NCBI RefSeq assembly: GCF_009649175.1
Contig: NZ_WJPO01000010.1
Span: forward strand, 1 to 64,000
Direction: 5' to 3'
Source: Rhodovulum strictum
GTDB taxonomy: Bacteria; Pseudomonadota; Alphaproteobacteria; Rhodobacterales; Rhodobacteraceae
Length of the DNA stretch: 64,000 nt
Shown here: positions 17,557 to 27,750 of the stretch, piece after piece
Position numbering within the stretch: the first letter of the stretch is position 1
Layout of the letters: each line of letters begins with the position of its first letter
Notes under the pieces: model-generated
Databases searched by the model: none
Told to the model about the DNA's origin: nothing
Seen by the model: only the letters and a program-made list of their open reading frames with translations
Made by a program: the position numbers and the translations under genes

Positions 17557-19284
17557 TCAGAGATCCATGTAGACGTGCTTTTCCGCCGCGGCGCCGGGAT
17601 GGGTGACGGCCCCCAGGCGGGTCGGCCCCACCTGCTGGGCGTATTTCCAAAGCGCGCCCGAGGCATAGATCGTCGCGCGCGGGCCTTTCCAGTCCGCCTT
17701 GCGCTGTGCGAGTTCCTCGTCCGACAGCGCAACCGACAATTCGCCCTTGATGGCGTCGATGGTGATCATGTCGCCATCCTTCAACAGCGCGATGGGACCG
17801 CCATGCGCCGCCTCGGGGCCGACATGGCCGACGCAGAAGCCGCGCGTGGCGCCCGAGAAGCGGCCATCGGTGATCAGCGCGACCTTCTTGCCCATGCCCT
17901 GACCGGACAGCGCGGCGGTGGTGGCCAGCATCTCGCGCATGCCGGGGCCGCCCGCGGGGCCCTCGTTGCGGATGACCAGTACCTCGCCTTCCTTGTATTC
18001 GCGGGCCTTGACGGCGGCAAAGGCGTCTTCCTCGCATTCGAAGACGCGGGCCGGGCCGGTGAAGACCTGTTGTTCCTTGTCCATGCCCGCGACCTTGACG
18101 ATGGCGCCATCGGGGGCAATGTTGCCCTTGAGGCCGACGACGCCGCCCGTCGGCGTGATCGGGGCGGACACCGGATAGATCACCCGGCCATCGGCCTCGC
18201 GCGTGACCATGTCGATTTCCTCGCCGATGCTGCGGCCCGTCACGGTCATGCAGTCTTCGTGGATCAGGCCAGCCTTGCGCAGTTCCTTCATCACGACCGG
18301 CACGCCGCCTGCTTCGTAAAGATCCTTGGCGACATAGGTGCCGCCGGGTTTCAGGTCGACGAAATAGGGCGTGTCGCGGAAGATGTCGCAGACATCGAAC
18401 AGGTCGAATTCGATCCCCGCTTCATGCGCGATGGCGGGCAGGTGCAGCCCGGCATTGGTCGACCCGCCGGTGCAGGCCACCACGCGCGCGGCGTTTTCCA
18501 GCGCCTTGCGGGTGACGATGTCGCGGGCGCGGAGGTTCCGCTCGATCAGGTTCATCACCGCGCGGCCCGACGCCTCGGCATATTGATCGCGGGATTCGTA
18601 GGGCGCAGGCGCCCCCGACGAGTTCGGCAGCGCCAGCCCGATCGCCTCGGACACGCAGGCCATGGTGTTGGCGGTGAACTGGCCGCCACAGGCCCCGGCC
18701 GAGGGACAGGCGACCTTTTCCAGCGCGATCAGCGCGGCCTCGGACATGTTGCCCGCCTGGTTCTGGCCCACCGCCTCGAACACGTCCTGAACGGTGACAT
18801 CGCGGCCTTCATGCCGACCGGGCAGGATCGAGCCGCCATAGATGAAGACGCTGGGCACGTTCAGCCGCACCATGGCCATCATCATCCCCGGCAGCGACTT
18901 GTCGCAGCCCGCAAGGCCCACAAGCGCGTCGTAGCAATGGCCGCGCATGGTCAGTTCCACGCTGTCGGCAATGGCCTCGCGGCTGGCTAGGCTGGAGCGC
19001 ATCCCCTCGTGGCCCATGGCGATGCCGTCGGTCACGGTGATGGTGGTGAACTCGCGCGGCGTGCCCTTGGCCTCCTTGACGCCCATCTTGACCGCCTGGG
19101 CCTGCCGGTTCAGCGCGATGTTGCAGGGCGCGGCCTCGTTCCAGCAGGTCGCGACGCCGACAAAGGGCTGGTGGATCTCGGCTTCGGACATGCCCATCGC
19201 GTAGTAATAGGACCGGTGCGGCGCGCGGGCCGGGCCTTCGGTGACGTGGCGGCTGGGCAGGCGGGACTTGTCGATGGGGGGCAT
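17557..19284 (-). CDS. ilvD: dihydroxy-acid dehydratase
   Basis: A 575-residue iron-sulfur enzyme that converts 2,3-dihydroxyacids to 2-ketoacids in valine, leucine and isoleucine biosynthesis. The IlvD/Edd family motifs are clear: [11 protein letters not shown] near residue 47, [13 protein letters not shown] near 125 and [18 protein letters not shown] near 190, which supply the cluster cysteines. The C-terminal GGPGMREM motif is also present. It stands as a single gene divergent from the CPBP protease gene. Length is normal for the bacterial enzyme. Confidence 0.95.
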   Translation of the reverse strand: MPPIDKSRLPSRHVTEGPARAPHRSYYYAMGMSEAEIHQPFVGVATCWNEAAPCNIALNRQAQAVKMGVKEAKGTPREFTTITVTDGIAMGHEGMRSSLASREAIADSVELTMRGHCYDALVGLAGCDKSLPGMMMAMVRLNVPSVFIYGGSILPGRHEGRDVTVQDVFEAVGQNQAGNMSEAALIALEKVACPSAGACGGQFTANTMACVSEAIGLALPNSSGAPAPYESRDQYAEASGRAVMNLIERNLRARDIVTRKALENAARVVACTGGSTNAGLHLPAIAHEAGIEFDLFDVCDIFRDTPYFVDLKPGGTYVAKDLYEAGGVPVVMKELRKAGLIHEDCMTVTGRSIGEEIDMVTREADGRVIYPVSAPITPTGGVVGLKGNIAPDGAIVKVAGMDKEQQVFTGPARVFECEEDAFAAVKAREYKEGEVLVIRNEGPAGGPGMREMLATTAALSGQGMGKKVALITDGRFSGATRGFCVGHVGPEAAHGGPIALLKDGDMITIDAIKGELSVALSDEELAQRKADWKGPRATIYASGALWKYAQQVGPTRLGAVTHPGAAAEKHVYMDL

Positions 19285-19400
19285 GCTGGCTTCCTCCGGC
19301 TCGTGTTGCCCTTGGCAATAGACGCCGCGGGAAAGGGAGACAAGCGATTGATGGGCGCGCGCCCGCGGTCTAGTGTCGGCGGGTATTGGACCGGGGCCCC

Positions 19401-20285
19401 ATGAATTACCGACCCCACGAGCATTTCATCCACGCGGCCCGCGCCCGGCCCGAGATCTGGCGTCTGCTTGCGGGCGCGGTGGCGATCCTTGCGATCAATA
19501 TCGGGCTGATCTACGCGGCCTATGGGCTGGTCGCAGTGCTGCGCGGCACGGCGATTGCGCAATCGGCCTTTGCGGCCGTGTTCGGCACCACGCTGACGGC
19601 GGCGGATGCGCTGTGGCTGCTGGCCTCGTTCCTGTTCATGCTGGTCGCCACGCTGGTTGCGGCAAGCACCTTTCACGGCCGCGGCCTGCTCTCGCTGACC
19701 GGTCCGGCGGGGCGTGCGGTGGCGCAGTTCCTGCGCGTTCTGGGGGCGCTGGTGCTGCTTTACGGGGCGCTGGCGCTGATCCTGCCCGCAGGCGCCGATC
19801 TGCGGCCGAACCTCGATCCCGCGCGCTGGCTGATGCTGTTGCCACTCGCGCTGCCGCTGGTGTTGCTCCAGGTGACGGCCGAGGAAGTGCTGTTCCGCGG
19901 CTATCTGCAACAGCAGCTTGCCGCGCGGTTTCAAAGCCCCCTGATCTGGATCGGCCTGCCCGCGGCGCTGTTCGCGCTGGGCCATTACCAGCCCGGGATC
20001 GCAGGCGGCAATGCCGTGATGGTCACGCTCTGGGCGGGGCTGTTCGGGATCGCGGCGGCGGATCTGACCGCGCGCAGCGGCACGCTGGGGCCGGCCATCG
20101 CGCTGCATTTCGTCAACAACGCGGTGGCGATCCTGGTGGTGGCGCTGGACGGGCCGATTTCGGGGCTGGCGCTTTACACCTATCCCTTTGCCGCGGACGA
20201 TCCGGCGCTTGTTCCGCTGTTCCTGGTCGATCTGGGCGTGCTTGGGGTGTCCTGGCTGGCCGCGCGGGTGGCCTTGCGCGTCTGA
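19401..20285 (+). CDS. CPBP-family intramembrane glutamic protease (first copy)
   Basis: A 294-residue multi-pass membrane protein of the Rce1/CPBP (ABI) family. The catalytic motif [12 protein letters not shown] (near residue 162), the motif-2 region FALGHYQPG and the motif-3 region [11 protein letters not shown] are visible. Roughly seven or eight hydrophobic segments surround them. The substrate is unknown; family members process prenylated proteins, peptides or bacteriocins in other organisms. The following gene is a clear paralogue. The ATG at 19401 is preferred to an upstream in-frame ATG at 19386 because it starts the conserved N-terminus shared by both copies. Confidence 0.85.
   Translation: MNYRPHEHFIHAARARPEIWRLLAGAVAILAINIGLIYAAYGLVAVLRGTAIAQSAFAAVFGTTLTAADALWLLASFLFMLVATLVAASTFHGRGLLSLTGPAGRAVAQFLRVLGALVLLYGALALILPAGADLRPNLDPARWLMLLPLALPLVLLQVTAEEVLFRGYLQQQLAARFQSPLIWIGLPAALFALGHYQPGIAGGNAVMVTLWAGLFGIAAADLTARSGTLGPAIALHFVNNAVAILVVALDGPISGLALYTYPFAADDPALVPLFLVDLGVLGVSWLAARVALRV
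19879..19915 (+). repeat. 37-nt identical stretch shared by the two CPBP genes (copy 1)
   Basis: These 37 bases encode the [12 protein letters not shown] active-site segment and are identical to 20825-20861. Identity at wobble positions points to a fairly recent duplication or to gene conversion between the paralogues. Confidence 0.85.
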
Positions 20286-20349
20286 GTTGAAGCCCGGGCG
20301 CCTGCGCGCTAGCTTGCCCGCGACGCGCCGCCCCAACCCCAGAGAGCCC

Positions 20350-21225
20350 ATGCGATCCCCCCTATTCGAGGCCTATGTCGAGCCCGCACGGCTTTACCCC
20401 GAACTCTGGCGGGTCATCATAGCGCTGGGCGTGATCGGGCTGATCTATGCGGGCTGTTTCGCGCTGTTGCTGGTCGGCGCCTATCCGGTGCTGGGGCCGC
20501 TGGCCTATTTCGGCTGGATGCAGGGCATCATGGCCCCCGCGACGCCCGGCCAGACGCTGTTCGTGCTGGCCAGCTTCATCGGCATGGGGCTGGGCGTGCT
20601 GATCGCCACGCCCGCGCTGCATTATCGCGAACCGGGCAGCCTGTTCGGACCGATGCGCGACTGGGTGCGCGGCTTTGGCGTCGCGGTGGCGGTGCTGGTG
20701 CCGGTCTATGCGGGGCTGTTCCTGATCGGCCGGGCGGCCCTGCCGCTGGAGGCGGGCCTGCCGATTGACCAATGGCTGCGGTTCCTGCCCCTTGCGCTGG
20801 TGCTGGTGCTGATCCAGACCGGGTCCGAGGAAGTGCTGTTCCGCGGCTATCTGCAACAGCAACTGGCCGCGCGCTTTGCCGCGCGGGTGGTCTGGATGGG
20901 GCTGCCCGCGCTGGTCTTCACGGTGCTGCACATCAACCCGGCGGCCGGGATCAATGCCTGGGGGATCCTGGTCGCGGTCTTTGCCTTCTCGCTGGCGGCG
21001 GCCGATCTGACCGAACGGACGGGCAGCCTGGGCGTCGCGATGGGTTGGCATTTCGTGAACAATTGCAGCGCGCTGCTGATCGTGTCGGTCAAGGGCACGA
21101 TCACCGGGCTGTCGCTGTTCGTGACCCCGTTCGAGATGTCGGACAAGGTGATGGTTCCGCTGACGCTGGGGATCGACATTCTGGTGATCTTTGCGATGTG
21201 GCGTCTGTTGCGCGCGCTGATCTGA
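20350..21225 (+). CDS. CPBP-family intramembrane glutamic protease (second copy)
   Basis: A 291-residue paralogue of the preceding protein. It has the same catalytic motif [12 protein letters not shown] (near residue 160), LHINPAAGINA as the motif-2 counterpart and WHFVNNCSALL as motif 3, plus about seven membrane segments. The two differ considerably in their N-terminal thirds, so they may have different substrates or regulators. The start at 20350 follows an AGAGAG purine run. A hairpin lies between this gene and accD, which suggests accD has its own promoter or is reached by read-through. Confidence 0.85.
   Translation: MRSPLFEAYVEPARLYPELWRVIIALGVIGLIYAGCFALLLVGAYPVLGPLAYFGWMQGIMAPATPGQTLFVLASFIGMGLGVLIATPALHYREPGSLFGPMRDWVRGFGVAVAVLVPVYAGLFLIGRAALPLEAGLPIDQWLRFLPLALVLVLIQTGSEEVLFRGYLQQQLAARFAARVVWMGLPALVFTVLHINPAAGINAWGILVAVFAFSLAAADLTERTGSLGVAMGWHFVNNCSALLIVSVKGTITGLSLFVTPFEMSDKVMVPLTLGIDILVIFAMWRLLRALI
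20825..20861 (+). repeat. 37-nt identical stretch shared by the two CPBP genes (copy 2)
   Basis: Second copy of the repeat described at 19879-19915; the copies start 946 bp apart, about one gene length. Confidence 0.85.
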
Positions 21226-21230
21226 CCGGC

Positions 21231-21257
21231 CGGGGCCGATTGCATTTCCCGGCCCCG
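21231..21257 (+). terminator. hairpin between the CPBP pair and accD
   Basis: CGGGGCCG (21231-21238) pairs perfectly with CGGCCCCG (21250-21257) around an 11-nt A/T-containing loop, starting six nucleotides after the CPBP stop codon. No U-run follows, so termination may be partial. Confidence 0.45.
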
Positions 21258-21300
21258 CGGCTTATCTGAGCGGCCAGACCGTTCCGAGGGTGGCGCGCGC

Positions 21301-22296
21301 ATGAACTGGATCAACAACTACGTCCGGCCCAAGATCAACTCGCTGTTCTCGCGCCGCGAGATCCCCGAGAACCTGTGGACGAAATGCGACGCCTGCGGAA
21401 CGATGCTGTTCCACCGGGAACTGAGCGACAACCTGAACGTCTGCACCGCCTGCGGCCACCACATGGGGATCAGGCCGCGCGACCGCTTCGTGACGCTGTT
21501 TGACGGCGGCATCTTCACCGAGGTTGCGGTGCCGACGCCGCTGGCCGACCCCTTGGCCTTCCGCGACCAGAAGAAATATCCCGACCGGATGAAGGCGGCG
21601 CAGAAATCCACCGCCGAGAAAGAGGCGATGCTGGTTGCCGAGGGCGAGATCGGGCGCACGCCGGTCGTCTGCGCGGCGCAGGATTTCAGCTTCATGGGCG
21701 GCTCCATGGGCATGTATGTCGGCAATGCCATCATCGCCGCCGCCCAGCGCGCGGTCGAGCTGCGCCGCCCGCTGATCCTGTTCTCGGCCGCGGGCGGCGC
21801 GCGGATGCAGGAAGGCATCCTGAGCCTGATGCAGATGCCGCGCTCGACGGTTGCGGTGCAGATGCTGAAAGAGGCCGGGCTGCCCTATATCGTGGTGCTG
21901 ACCCATCCCACCACCGGCGGCGTGACGGCATCCTATGCGATGTTGGGCGATGTGCAGATCGCCGAACCCGGCGCGCTGATCTGCTTTGCCGGGCCGCGCG
22001 TGATCGAGCAGACGATCCGCGAAAAGCTGCCCGAGGGGTTCCAGCGCGCCGAATACCTGCTGGAACACGGGATGCTGGACCGGGTGGTGCCGCGCACGAA
22101 GCTGCGCGAGGAACTGGTGACCATCGTGCGGATGCTGATGGGCCTGCCGCCTGCCGTGATCGCCGATCTGCCGCCACCCGCCAGCTTCAGCCACGGCCCT
22201 GCCGAGGCGGGGCTTGAGGATACCGAGAATCCCGAACCGCCGCGCCGCGTCGCGCCCCCCGATGCCGAGCCCCCCGAGCCGGGCAGCAAGGGGTGA
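21301..22296 (+). CDS. accD: acetyl-CoA carboxylase carboxyltransferase subunit beta
   Basis: A 331-residue subunit of the carboxyltransferase that, with AccA, transfers CO2 from biotin to acetyl-CoA for fatty-acid synthesis. The N-terminal four-cysteine zinc motif is present (CDACG and CTACG, residues about 30-52), then the crotonase-like domain with GGSMGMYVG and the acyl-CoA-binding [10 protein letters not shown]. The last 30 residues are Pro/Glu-rich and probably disordered. Its stop codon overlaps the GTG start of folC, a common arrangement in this order. Confidence 0.95.
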   Translation: MNWINNYVRPKINSLFSRREIPENLWTKCDACGTMLFHRELSDNLNVCTACGHHMGIRPRDRFVTLFDGGIFTEVAVPTPLADPLAFRDQKKYPDRMKAAQKSTAEKEAMLVAEGEIGRTPVVCAAQDFSFMGGSMGMYVGNAIIAAAQRAVELRRPLILFSAAGGARMQEGILSLMQMPRSTVAVQMLKEAGLPYIVVLTHPTTGGVTASYAMLGDVQIAEPGALICFAGPRVIEQTIREKLPEGFQRAEYLLEHGMLDRVVPRTKLREELVTIVRMLMGLPPAVIADLPPPASFSHGPAEAGLEDTENPEPPRRVAPPDAEPPEPGSKG

Positions 22297-23567
22297 GTGC
22301 GGGCCGCAGCGACGCCCTTCTGGCGCGGATGATGGCGTTGCACCCCAAGATCATCGACCTGACGTTGGACCGGGTTTTGCGGCTGCTGGCCGCGCTTGAC
22401 CATCCCGAACGGCAGCTTGCCCCGTTGATCCATGTTGCGGGCACAAACGGCAAGGGCTCGACCCTCGCGATGATCCGGGCGGGGCTGACCGGCGCGGGGG
22501 GCCGGGTGCAGGCGTATACCTCGCCTCATCTTGCGCGGTTCCACGAACGCATCCGGCTGGCCGACGGGCTGATCGCCGAGGACGCGCTGGCCGCGGTGCT
22601 GGACGAATGCGAGCGCGCCAATGGCGGCCAGCCCATCACCTATTTCGAGATCACGACCTGCGCCGCGCTGCTGGCCTTTGCACGCGATCCGGCCGACTGG
22701 TGCCTGCTGGAAGTGGGGCTTGGCGGGCGGCTGGATGCAACCAATGTGATCGAGCGGCCGGCGCTTACGGTGATCGCGCCGGTCTCGCTCGACCATCAGC
22801 AATATCTGGGCGAAACCTTGCCCGAGATCGCCGCCGAAAAGGCCGGGATCCTGAAACGCGGCGTGCCCTGTGTGGTCGGCCCGCAGGAGGATGCCGCGAT
22901 GGAGGTGATCGAGGCGCGGGCCGCCCGGCTGGGGGCGCCGCTGATCGCCCATGGCCAGCACTGGCATGTCTGGGAGGAACGCGGGCGGCTGGTGTTCCAG
23001 GACGAGCGCGGGCTTCTGGACCTGCCCCTGCCCCGCCTGATCGGCGCGCATCAGGTGCAGAATGCGGGCATGGCCATCGCCGCGCTGCGTGCGCTGGGAC
23101 AGGGCGAACAGGCCTGCGAGGCGGCTCTGACACAGGCCGACTGGCCCGCCCGGCTGCAACGCCTGCGCCACGGCCCGCTGGTCGCGGCGGCGGGGCGGGC
23201 GGAATTGTGGCTCGATGGCGGGCACAACCCCGCCGCGGGCGTCGCGCTGGCCGAGGCCGTGACGCGGCTGCCGCCGCGGCCGTTGCACCTGATCTGCGGG
23301 ATGCTGAACACCAAGGATGTGACGGGCTTCATGCGGCCGCTGGCGGGCGTGGCCGACAGCCTGACCGCCGTCTCGATCCCCGGCGAGGCCGCGACGCTGC
23401 CCGCCGAAACCACCGCCGCGGCCGCCGCTGCGGCGGGTCTGCCCGCCACGACCGCCGGGGATGTGGCCGAGGCCGTGGCGCGGATCGCCGGGGCGCAGCC
23501 GAACGCGCGGATCCTGATCTGCGGCTCGCTCTACCTTGCCGGGCGGGTGCTGGCGGAGAATTCCTGA
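22293..23567 (+). CDS. folC: folylpolyglutamate/dihydrofolate synthase
   Basis: A 424-residue Mur-ligase-type ATPase that adds glutamate to dihydropteroate and folates. The P-loop [14 protein letters not shown] (near residue 51), [13 protein letters not shown], the [16 protein letters not shown]-type segment and [19 protein letters not shown] all match FolC. It begins with GTG overlapping the accD stop. Its last 37 bases overlap the tail of the convergent zapE gene. Confidence 0.93.
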   Translation: MSAGRSDALLARMMALHPKIIDLTLDRVLRLLAALDHPERQLAPLIHVAGTNGKGSTLAMIRAGLTGAGGRVQAYTSPHLARFHERIRLADGLIAEDALAAVLDECERANGGQPITYFEITTCAALLAFARDPADWCLLEVGLGGRLDATNVIERPALTVIAPVSLDHQQYLGETLPEIAAEKAGILKRGVPCVVGPQEDAAMEVIEARAARLGAPLIAHGQHWHVWEERGRLVFQDERGLLDLPLPRLIGAHQVQNAGMAIAALRALGQGEQACEAALTQADWPARLQRLRHGPLVAAAGRAELWLDGGHNPAAGVALAEAVTRLPPRPLHLICGMLNTKDVTGFMRPLAGVADSLTAVSIPGEAATLPAETTAAAAAAAGLPATTAGDVAEAVARIAGAQPNARILICGSLYLAGRVLAENS

Positions 23568-24649
23568 GCGGCGCCCAGCCCCCATTCGGCGCCCTGCATC
23601 TCGCGCAAACGGCTCGCCGTGCGCTCGAACTCGAACGCCCCCGCCCCTTCGAGATACAGCATCTCGGGCTGGGCCGCCGCCGACGCGATCAGCCGCACCC
23701 GGCCTTCGTAAAGCGCGTCCACCAGCGTCACGAAGCGGCGCGCCTCGTTGTAGTTTTCCGAACTCAGCCGCGGGATGTCCTCGAGGATCAGCACGCGCAA
23801 TGTCTCGGCCAGGGCAAGGTAATCGGCCGGACCAAGCGGGCGGGCGCAGAGATCCCAGAAACTCGCCCGCGCGACCCCGTTGTGGAACAGCGGCAGGTCC
23901 AGTTCGCGGCCCTGCACCCGCAGCGTCAGCGGCGCCCCCGCCCCGTCGGTCAGATCCTGCCAGATCGCCGTCAGCGCCTGCCGCGCCAGACGGTCGGCGG
24001 GGGTGAAATAGACATCCGCACCGGTCAGCCGGTTCTGCCGGTAATCGGTGGGCGAGGCGAGGTGCATCACCTCCAGCCTGTCCTCGATCATCCGGATGAA
24101 GGGCACGAACCGCTCGCGCTGCAAGCCGTCCTTGTAGAGATCGCCCGGCACCCGGTTCGAGGTCGTCACCACCGTGACGCCCTGGGCGAACAGCAGGTCG
24201 AACAGCCGCCCCACGATCATCGCATCGGCAATGTCGGTGATCTGCATCTCGTCGAGGCACAGAAGCCGCAGCCCGCGGAACTGCTCGGCCACGACGGGGC
24301 GCAGCGCATCCTCGGCCCCGGCCTTGCGCGCGGCGTGCAACCCCTTGTGCACCTGCTGCATGAAGGCATGGAAATGCACCCGCCGCTTGCCCTCGATGGC
24401 GACACCGGCATGGAACAGGTCCATCAGCATCGACTTGCCGCGCCCGACGCCGCCCCACAGATAGAGCCCGCGCACCGGCTCGGGCGGCGGGGGCTTGCGG
24501 AACAGACCGCCCCGCACCGGGGGCGGCGGGCTTTCCAGCGCGGCGCGGATCCGGTCGAGCGGGGACAGCGCCGCGATCTGCGCCGGATCGGCATGCAATT
24601 CGCCCGCGCCGACCCTTGTCTCGTAGTGATGTCGCAAGCTCTGTCCCAT
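23531..24649 (-). CDS. zapE: cell-division AFG1-family ATPase
   Basis: A 372-residue AAA-like ATPase of the AFG1/ZapE family, which binds the Z-ring under stress in proteobacteria and has a mitochondrial counterpart. The Walker A motif is GGVGRGKSMLMD (near residue 66) and the Walker B motif LLCLDEMQITD (near 130). RFVTLVDALYEGRVRL is the typical C-terminal family signature. Length is normal. It converges on folC with overlapping ends; its upstream region precedes the divergently oriented leucine-rich-repeat gene. Confidence 0.92.
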   Translation of the reverse strand: MGQSLRHHYETRVGAGELHADPAQIAALSPLDRIRAALESPPPPVRGGLFRKPPPPEPVRGLYLWGGVGRGKSMLMDLFHAGVAIEGKRRVHFHAFMQQVHKGLHAARKAGAEDALRPVVAEQFRGLRLLCLDEMQITDIADAMIVGRLFDLLFAQGVTVVTTSNRVPGDLYKDGLQRERFVPFIRMIEDRLEVMHLASPTDYRQNRLTGADVYFTPADRLARQALTAIWQDLTDGAGAPLTLRVQGRELDLPLFHNGVARASFWDLCARPLGPADYLALAETLRVLILEDIPRLSSENYNEARRFVTLVDALYEGRVRLIASAAAQPEMLYLEGAGAFEFERTASRLREMQGAEWGLGAAQEFSASTRPAR

Positions 24650-24820
24650 GGCGCGGTTCTAGGCCGGGCACGCGGCAGCGGAAAGGGGCAGCACGGCAGA
24701 ATGCTGCGGGCCGGAGCGTCGCAGAGGGGTGCCGACGGGGGATCGCCCGCGCGGCGGCGGCCCCGGCTTGCCCCGCGCCGATACCCTTGCCATGCTGGCG
24801 CAGATCGGTGGAGGCAGGGC

Positions 24821-26242
24821 ATGAGTGCAGCGGAAGACGCCTATCGCGCGGCGGAGCGGGCGATTGCGGTGGCGAAGGAGGAGGGGGCGAACGAGCTCTC
24901 CTTTGATTTCGAGAAATTCCGCGCGCTGGAGGAATTGCCCGCTGAAATCGCCGACCTCTCGGGGTTGCAGGTACTTTGGCTCGACAACACAGCAATCAAT
25001 GACGAAGGCCTCGGCGCTATCGAAGGTTTGAAGGGGTTGGAAAATCTCTCACTCTTCAGGACCGCAGTTACCGATGCAGGTCTGAGACACCTGACAGGCC
25101 TGACCCAACTGCAATCGCTCACCCTCTCCAAGACCGCAATCACCGACGCGGGCGTTCGTTTCCTTTCGCGCCTTGTCGGGTTACAGGGCATCTTTCTTTC
25201 GAACACGGCAATTACAGACTTGGGCCTCCGGCAACTGACGGGTCTGTCGGGATTGCAGTGGATTTCCCTTGATGGAACCGGGATCACCGACGAAGGGCTT
25301 TCAACCCTCGGGGGTCTGACCACGTTGGAGGTGCTTTTCCTTGCCGATACCGCGATTACCGACGCGGGCCTGAGCAGCCTTGCGGGCCTGACGAGTTTGC
25401 GGCAGCTCTTCGTCGATAACACCCCGATCACCGAAGAGGGGCTCGCCGGGATCGCGGGGCTGTCGGAGTTGCAGGATCTCTCTATCGACAACACAGGTGT
25501 GCGCGATCTGCGGCCGCTGCTTGCCTTTGATCGACTGAACATCGGTCGTCTCCGGTTCCACGGCATCCCGGCGCTCGACCGCGACCCGCGGCTGAAAGAG
25601 CTTTCCGAGATCGCGCATGAAAAGGACTGCGCCCGCCAGACACTCGCCTATCTGCGCGAGGTGGGCGATGGCTGGCCGCCGGGGGATCGCCGCGGGACCA
25701 TGCGCGACGCTGATCCGCCGATCACGGCAAGGGTGCCGAGCGATGCGGTGCGGGCGCATCTCGGCTTTCTGCTGCGCACCGCCCCGGCCAGTCGGGTGGC
25801 GGCCGACACTCTTGCATCGCAGATCGAGGCTGCGATCACGGCATGGCTGAACGAGACCGGCACCAACCATTTGCCGGACGAGCTTGCGGTGTTCGAGGAC
25901 ATCGCCCGGACATTGCGCGGGTTTTCCAGTGCGCTGCCCGCCGCCCCGGCCGAGGACCTGCCGGACAGACGCGCCCTCGAAACCCGCCTTGCCGAGCTGG
26001 AGGAACAGGTGGCCCGGCTGGCCGACGAACTGGACGCAGCCCATGCCCGCGCGGCGGCGGCCGAGAGCAAACTGGCCGGGCGCATCATCTGGCCGAAATA
26101 CAAGGAACGTCTCGCCGAAGATTCCGCGACCCTGACGGCATGGACCGTGAAAGTGGGGGTGGTTTCCGGCGCGGTCCACCTGCTCGGCGTGAATTCGGCC
26201 ACCGTTACCGAATTTCTGAAGGTACTTCAGAAAGTCCTGTAA
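24821..26242 (+). CDS. leucine-rich-repeat protein with coiled-coil C-terminal region
   Basis: This 473-residue protein has a charged N-terminal helix (1-40). Eight consecutive 24-residue leucine-rich repeats follow (about 46-237), each of the form LxxLxxLxLxxTxITDxGLxxLxG. A mixed helical domain spans about 245-370, a Glu/Ala/Arg coiled coil about 381-422, and a weakly hydrophobic tail with an Ala/Val/Leu-rich helix follows (440-473). The repeats resemble those of bacterial ROCO and F-box-like LRR proteins, but I see no GTPase domain. The repeats imply protein binding; target and role are unknown. A GGAGG-like site at 24809-24815 supports the ATG at 24821. The repeat region uses more A and T than its neighbours, which hints at horizontal transfer. 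Confidence 0.85.
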   Translation: MSAAEDAYRAAERAIAVAKEEGANELSFDFEKFRALEELPAEIADLSGLQVLWLDNTAINDEGLGAIEGLKGLENLSLFRTAVTDAGLRHLTGLTQLQSLTLSKTAITDAGVRFLSRLVGLQGIFLSNTAITDLGLRQLTGLSGLQWISLDGTGITDEGLSTLGGLTTLEVLFLADTAITDAGLSSLAGLTSLRQLFVDNTPITEEGLAGIAGLSELQDLSIDNTGVRDLRPLLAFDRLNIGRLRFHGIPALDRDPRLKELSEIAHEKDCARQTLAYLREVGDGWPPGDRRGTMRDADPPITARVPSDAVRAHLGFLLRTAPASRVAADTLASQIEAAITAWLNETGTNHLPDELAVFEDIARTLRGFSSALPAAPAEDLPDRRALETRLAELEEQVARLADELDAAHARAAAAESKLAGRIIWPKYKERLAEDSATLTAWTVKVGVVSGAVHLLGVNSATVTEFLKVLQKVL

Positions 26243-26328
26243 CCCTATCGCCACCTCTCATTCAGAAGCGCCCGAAAGGCATTCGGATCACGCAGGCCGG
26301 GCATGGCATGCTGGCCGAAAATGGCCGC

Positions 26329-27249
26329 TCAGCCCCGCCCGCGCCAGGCGTCGAGGATATGGGCGCAGGTCATCAGGTCCAGATGCGCGCCGCCGCCATT
26401 CTTGAACAGCGTGATCTCGTCCGCCGAGCGCCGCGCGAATTGCCCGCCCGGCAGGTCGTAGAAATCCGCCACGATATCGGTTTCGGCGATGGCGCCCGAG
26501 GCCAGCGGGATCTTCAACTCGCCGATATGGCCCAGCGTGGTCTCGCGGCTGTCGACGAAGATGCGCGCCCGTTGCAGGGCGGCATCGTCGGCCTCGCGCA
26601 TGTCGGGGCGGAAGGCGCCGATCAGGTCGAGATGCTGGCCCGGGCGCAGCCATGCGCCGCGGATCAGCGGCTGGGTCGCCATGGTGGCCGAGGTCACGAT
26701 ATCGGCCGCGCGCACCGCGCTTTCCAGATCGCGCGCAACCGCGATGCGCGGGAAGCTCATGGCAAGCCGCTCTGCCCCCACGGCCGAACGGTTCCAGACG
26801 GTGAAGCGCGCCTGCGGAAAGGCGCTGGCATAGGCTTCGTAAAGCGCGTGCGCCACCGTGCCCGCGCCGACGATCAGGATCTCGCGGCTGTCGGGACGGG
26901 CAAGGCGGGTGGCGGCCAGCAGGCTGTCGCCCGCTGTCTTCCACTTGGTGACGAGGTGGAAATCGACGATGGCCTCCAGCGTGCCGTCGCGGTCGGAATA
27001 AAGGCAGACGCCGCCATTGACCGCGGACTTGTCGCGCGCGGGATTGGCCGGAAAGATCGTCGCGGATTTCACCGCCAGCCCCAGCCCGTCGATCCAGGCG
27101 GCGCGGTTCAACAGCGTGTCGGGACCGCGATAGAGGAAACTGTCGGCAATCTCCGCGCGCGGCAGGCTGTGGCCACGCTCCAGCGCGGCACAAAGCTCCG
27201 CCCAGTTCAGGCAGGCTTCGCCTTCGGCAAACCCGATGATCTCTGGCAT
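26329..27249 (-). CDS. ornithine cyclodeaminase/mu-crystallin family enzyme
   Basis: A 306-residue NAD(P)-dependent protein. The substrate-side segment (WKTAGDSLLAA near residue 104) and the Rossmann motif ILIVGAGTVAHAL (near 123) are typical, as is the later GAFRPDMREAD region. Family members include ornithine cyclodeaminase, alanine dehydrogenase and delta-1-pyrroline-2-carboxylate reductase; the sequence alone does not decide between them. It forms a same-strand run with the YaiI-family and S-formylglutathione hydrolase genes, though only the latter two overlap. Confidence 0.83.
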   Translation of the reverse strand: MPEIIGFAEGEACLNWAELCAALERGHSLPRAEIADSFLYRGPDTLLNRAAWIDGLGLAVKSATIFPANPARDKSAVNGGVCLYSDRDGTLEAIVDFHLVTKWKTAGDSLLAATRLARPDSREILIVGAGTVAHALYEAYASAFPQARFTVWNRSAVGAERLAMSFPRIAVARDLESAVRAADIVTSATMATQPLIRGAWLRPGQHLDLIGAFRPDMREADDAALQRARIFVDSRETTLGHIGELKIPLASGAIAETDIVADFYDLPGGQFARRSADEITLFKNGGGAHLDLMTCAHILDAWRGRG

Positions 27250-27264
27250 GGTCCCCCTCCCCGG

Positions 27265-27750
27265 TCAGCCCTTAGAATCCCGGCCATGCGACGCGCCCGC
27301 AGCGGGACGGGCAGCGCGCAAGGCGCGTTCCAGCGCGTCGAGAAAGCGCGTGCGATCAGCCTTGGCAAAGCCCCGGCCGCTGCCCTGGCGGAACGGGTCG
27401 GCGGCGCGCAGATCGGCCATCAGGTCGCGGGTGGCCAGACGTTCGCCGATATTGGCCGGGGTGAACGCCTCGCCATTATGGTTCAGGACCGCCGCCCCGG
27501 CGGCCACGCATTTCGCGGCAAGCGGCAGGTCCGCCGTCACCACCACATCGCCCGGCCCCGCCTGATCCGCGATCCACTTGTCGGCCTCGTCAGGGCCCTG
27601 GGCCACATAGACCATGCGCGCGAGCGGGTGATCGACGGGCCTGAGCCCGCCATTCGCCACATAAAGGACCGGGGCGCCGTGGCGTTCGACGACGCGCAGC
27701 GCCTCGGCCTTGACCGGGCAGGCATCGGCGTCGACGAGGACGCGGCTCAC
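27265..27750 (-). CDS. YaiI/YqxD family protein (UPF0178)
   Basis: A 161-residue protein with the family's N-terminal nuclease-like signature [11 protein letters not shown], then [17 protein letters not shown] and [19 protein letters not shown]. The fold is PIN-like, with conserved acidic residues, so a nuclease or RNA-binding role is plausible; the function is not established. The GTG start at 27750 overlaps the stop codon of the S-formylglutathione hydrolase gene (GTGA). The C-terminal 15 residues are polar and probably flexible. Confidence 0.88.
   Translation of the reverse strand: MSRVLVDADACPVKAEALRVVERHGAPVLYVANGGLRPVDHPLARMVYVAQGPDEADKWIADQAGPGDVVVTADLPLAAKCVAAGAAVLNHNGEAFTPANIGERLATRDLMADLRAADPFRQGSGRGFAKADRTRFLDALERALRAARPAAGASHGRDSKG

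Noticed and set aside
21933-24995. 1020-codon minus-strand open frame across accD, folC and zapE
   Set aside because: It crosses three genuine genes in the wrong frame and reads as low-complexity Arg/Ala/Pro sequence.
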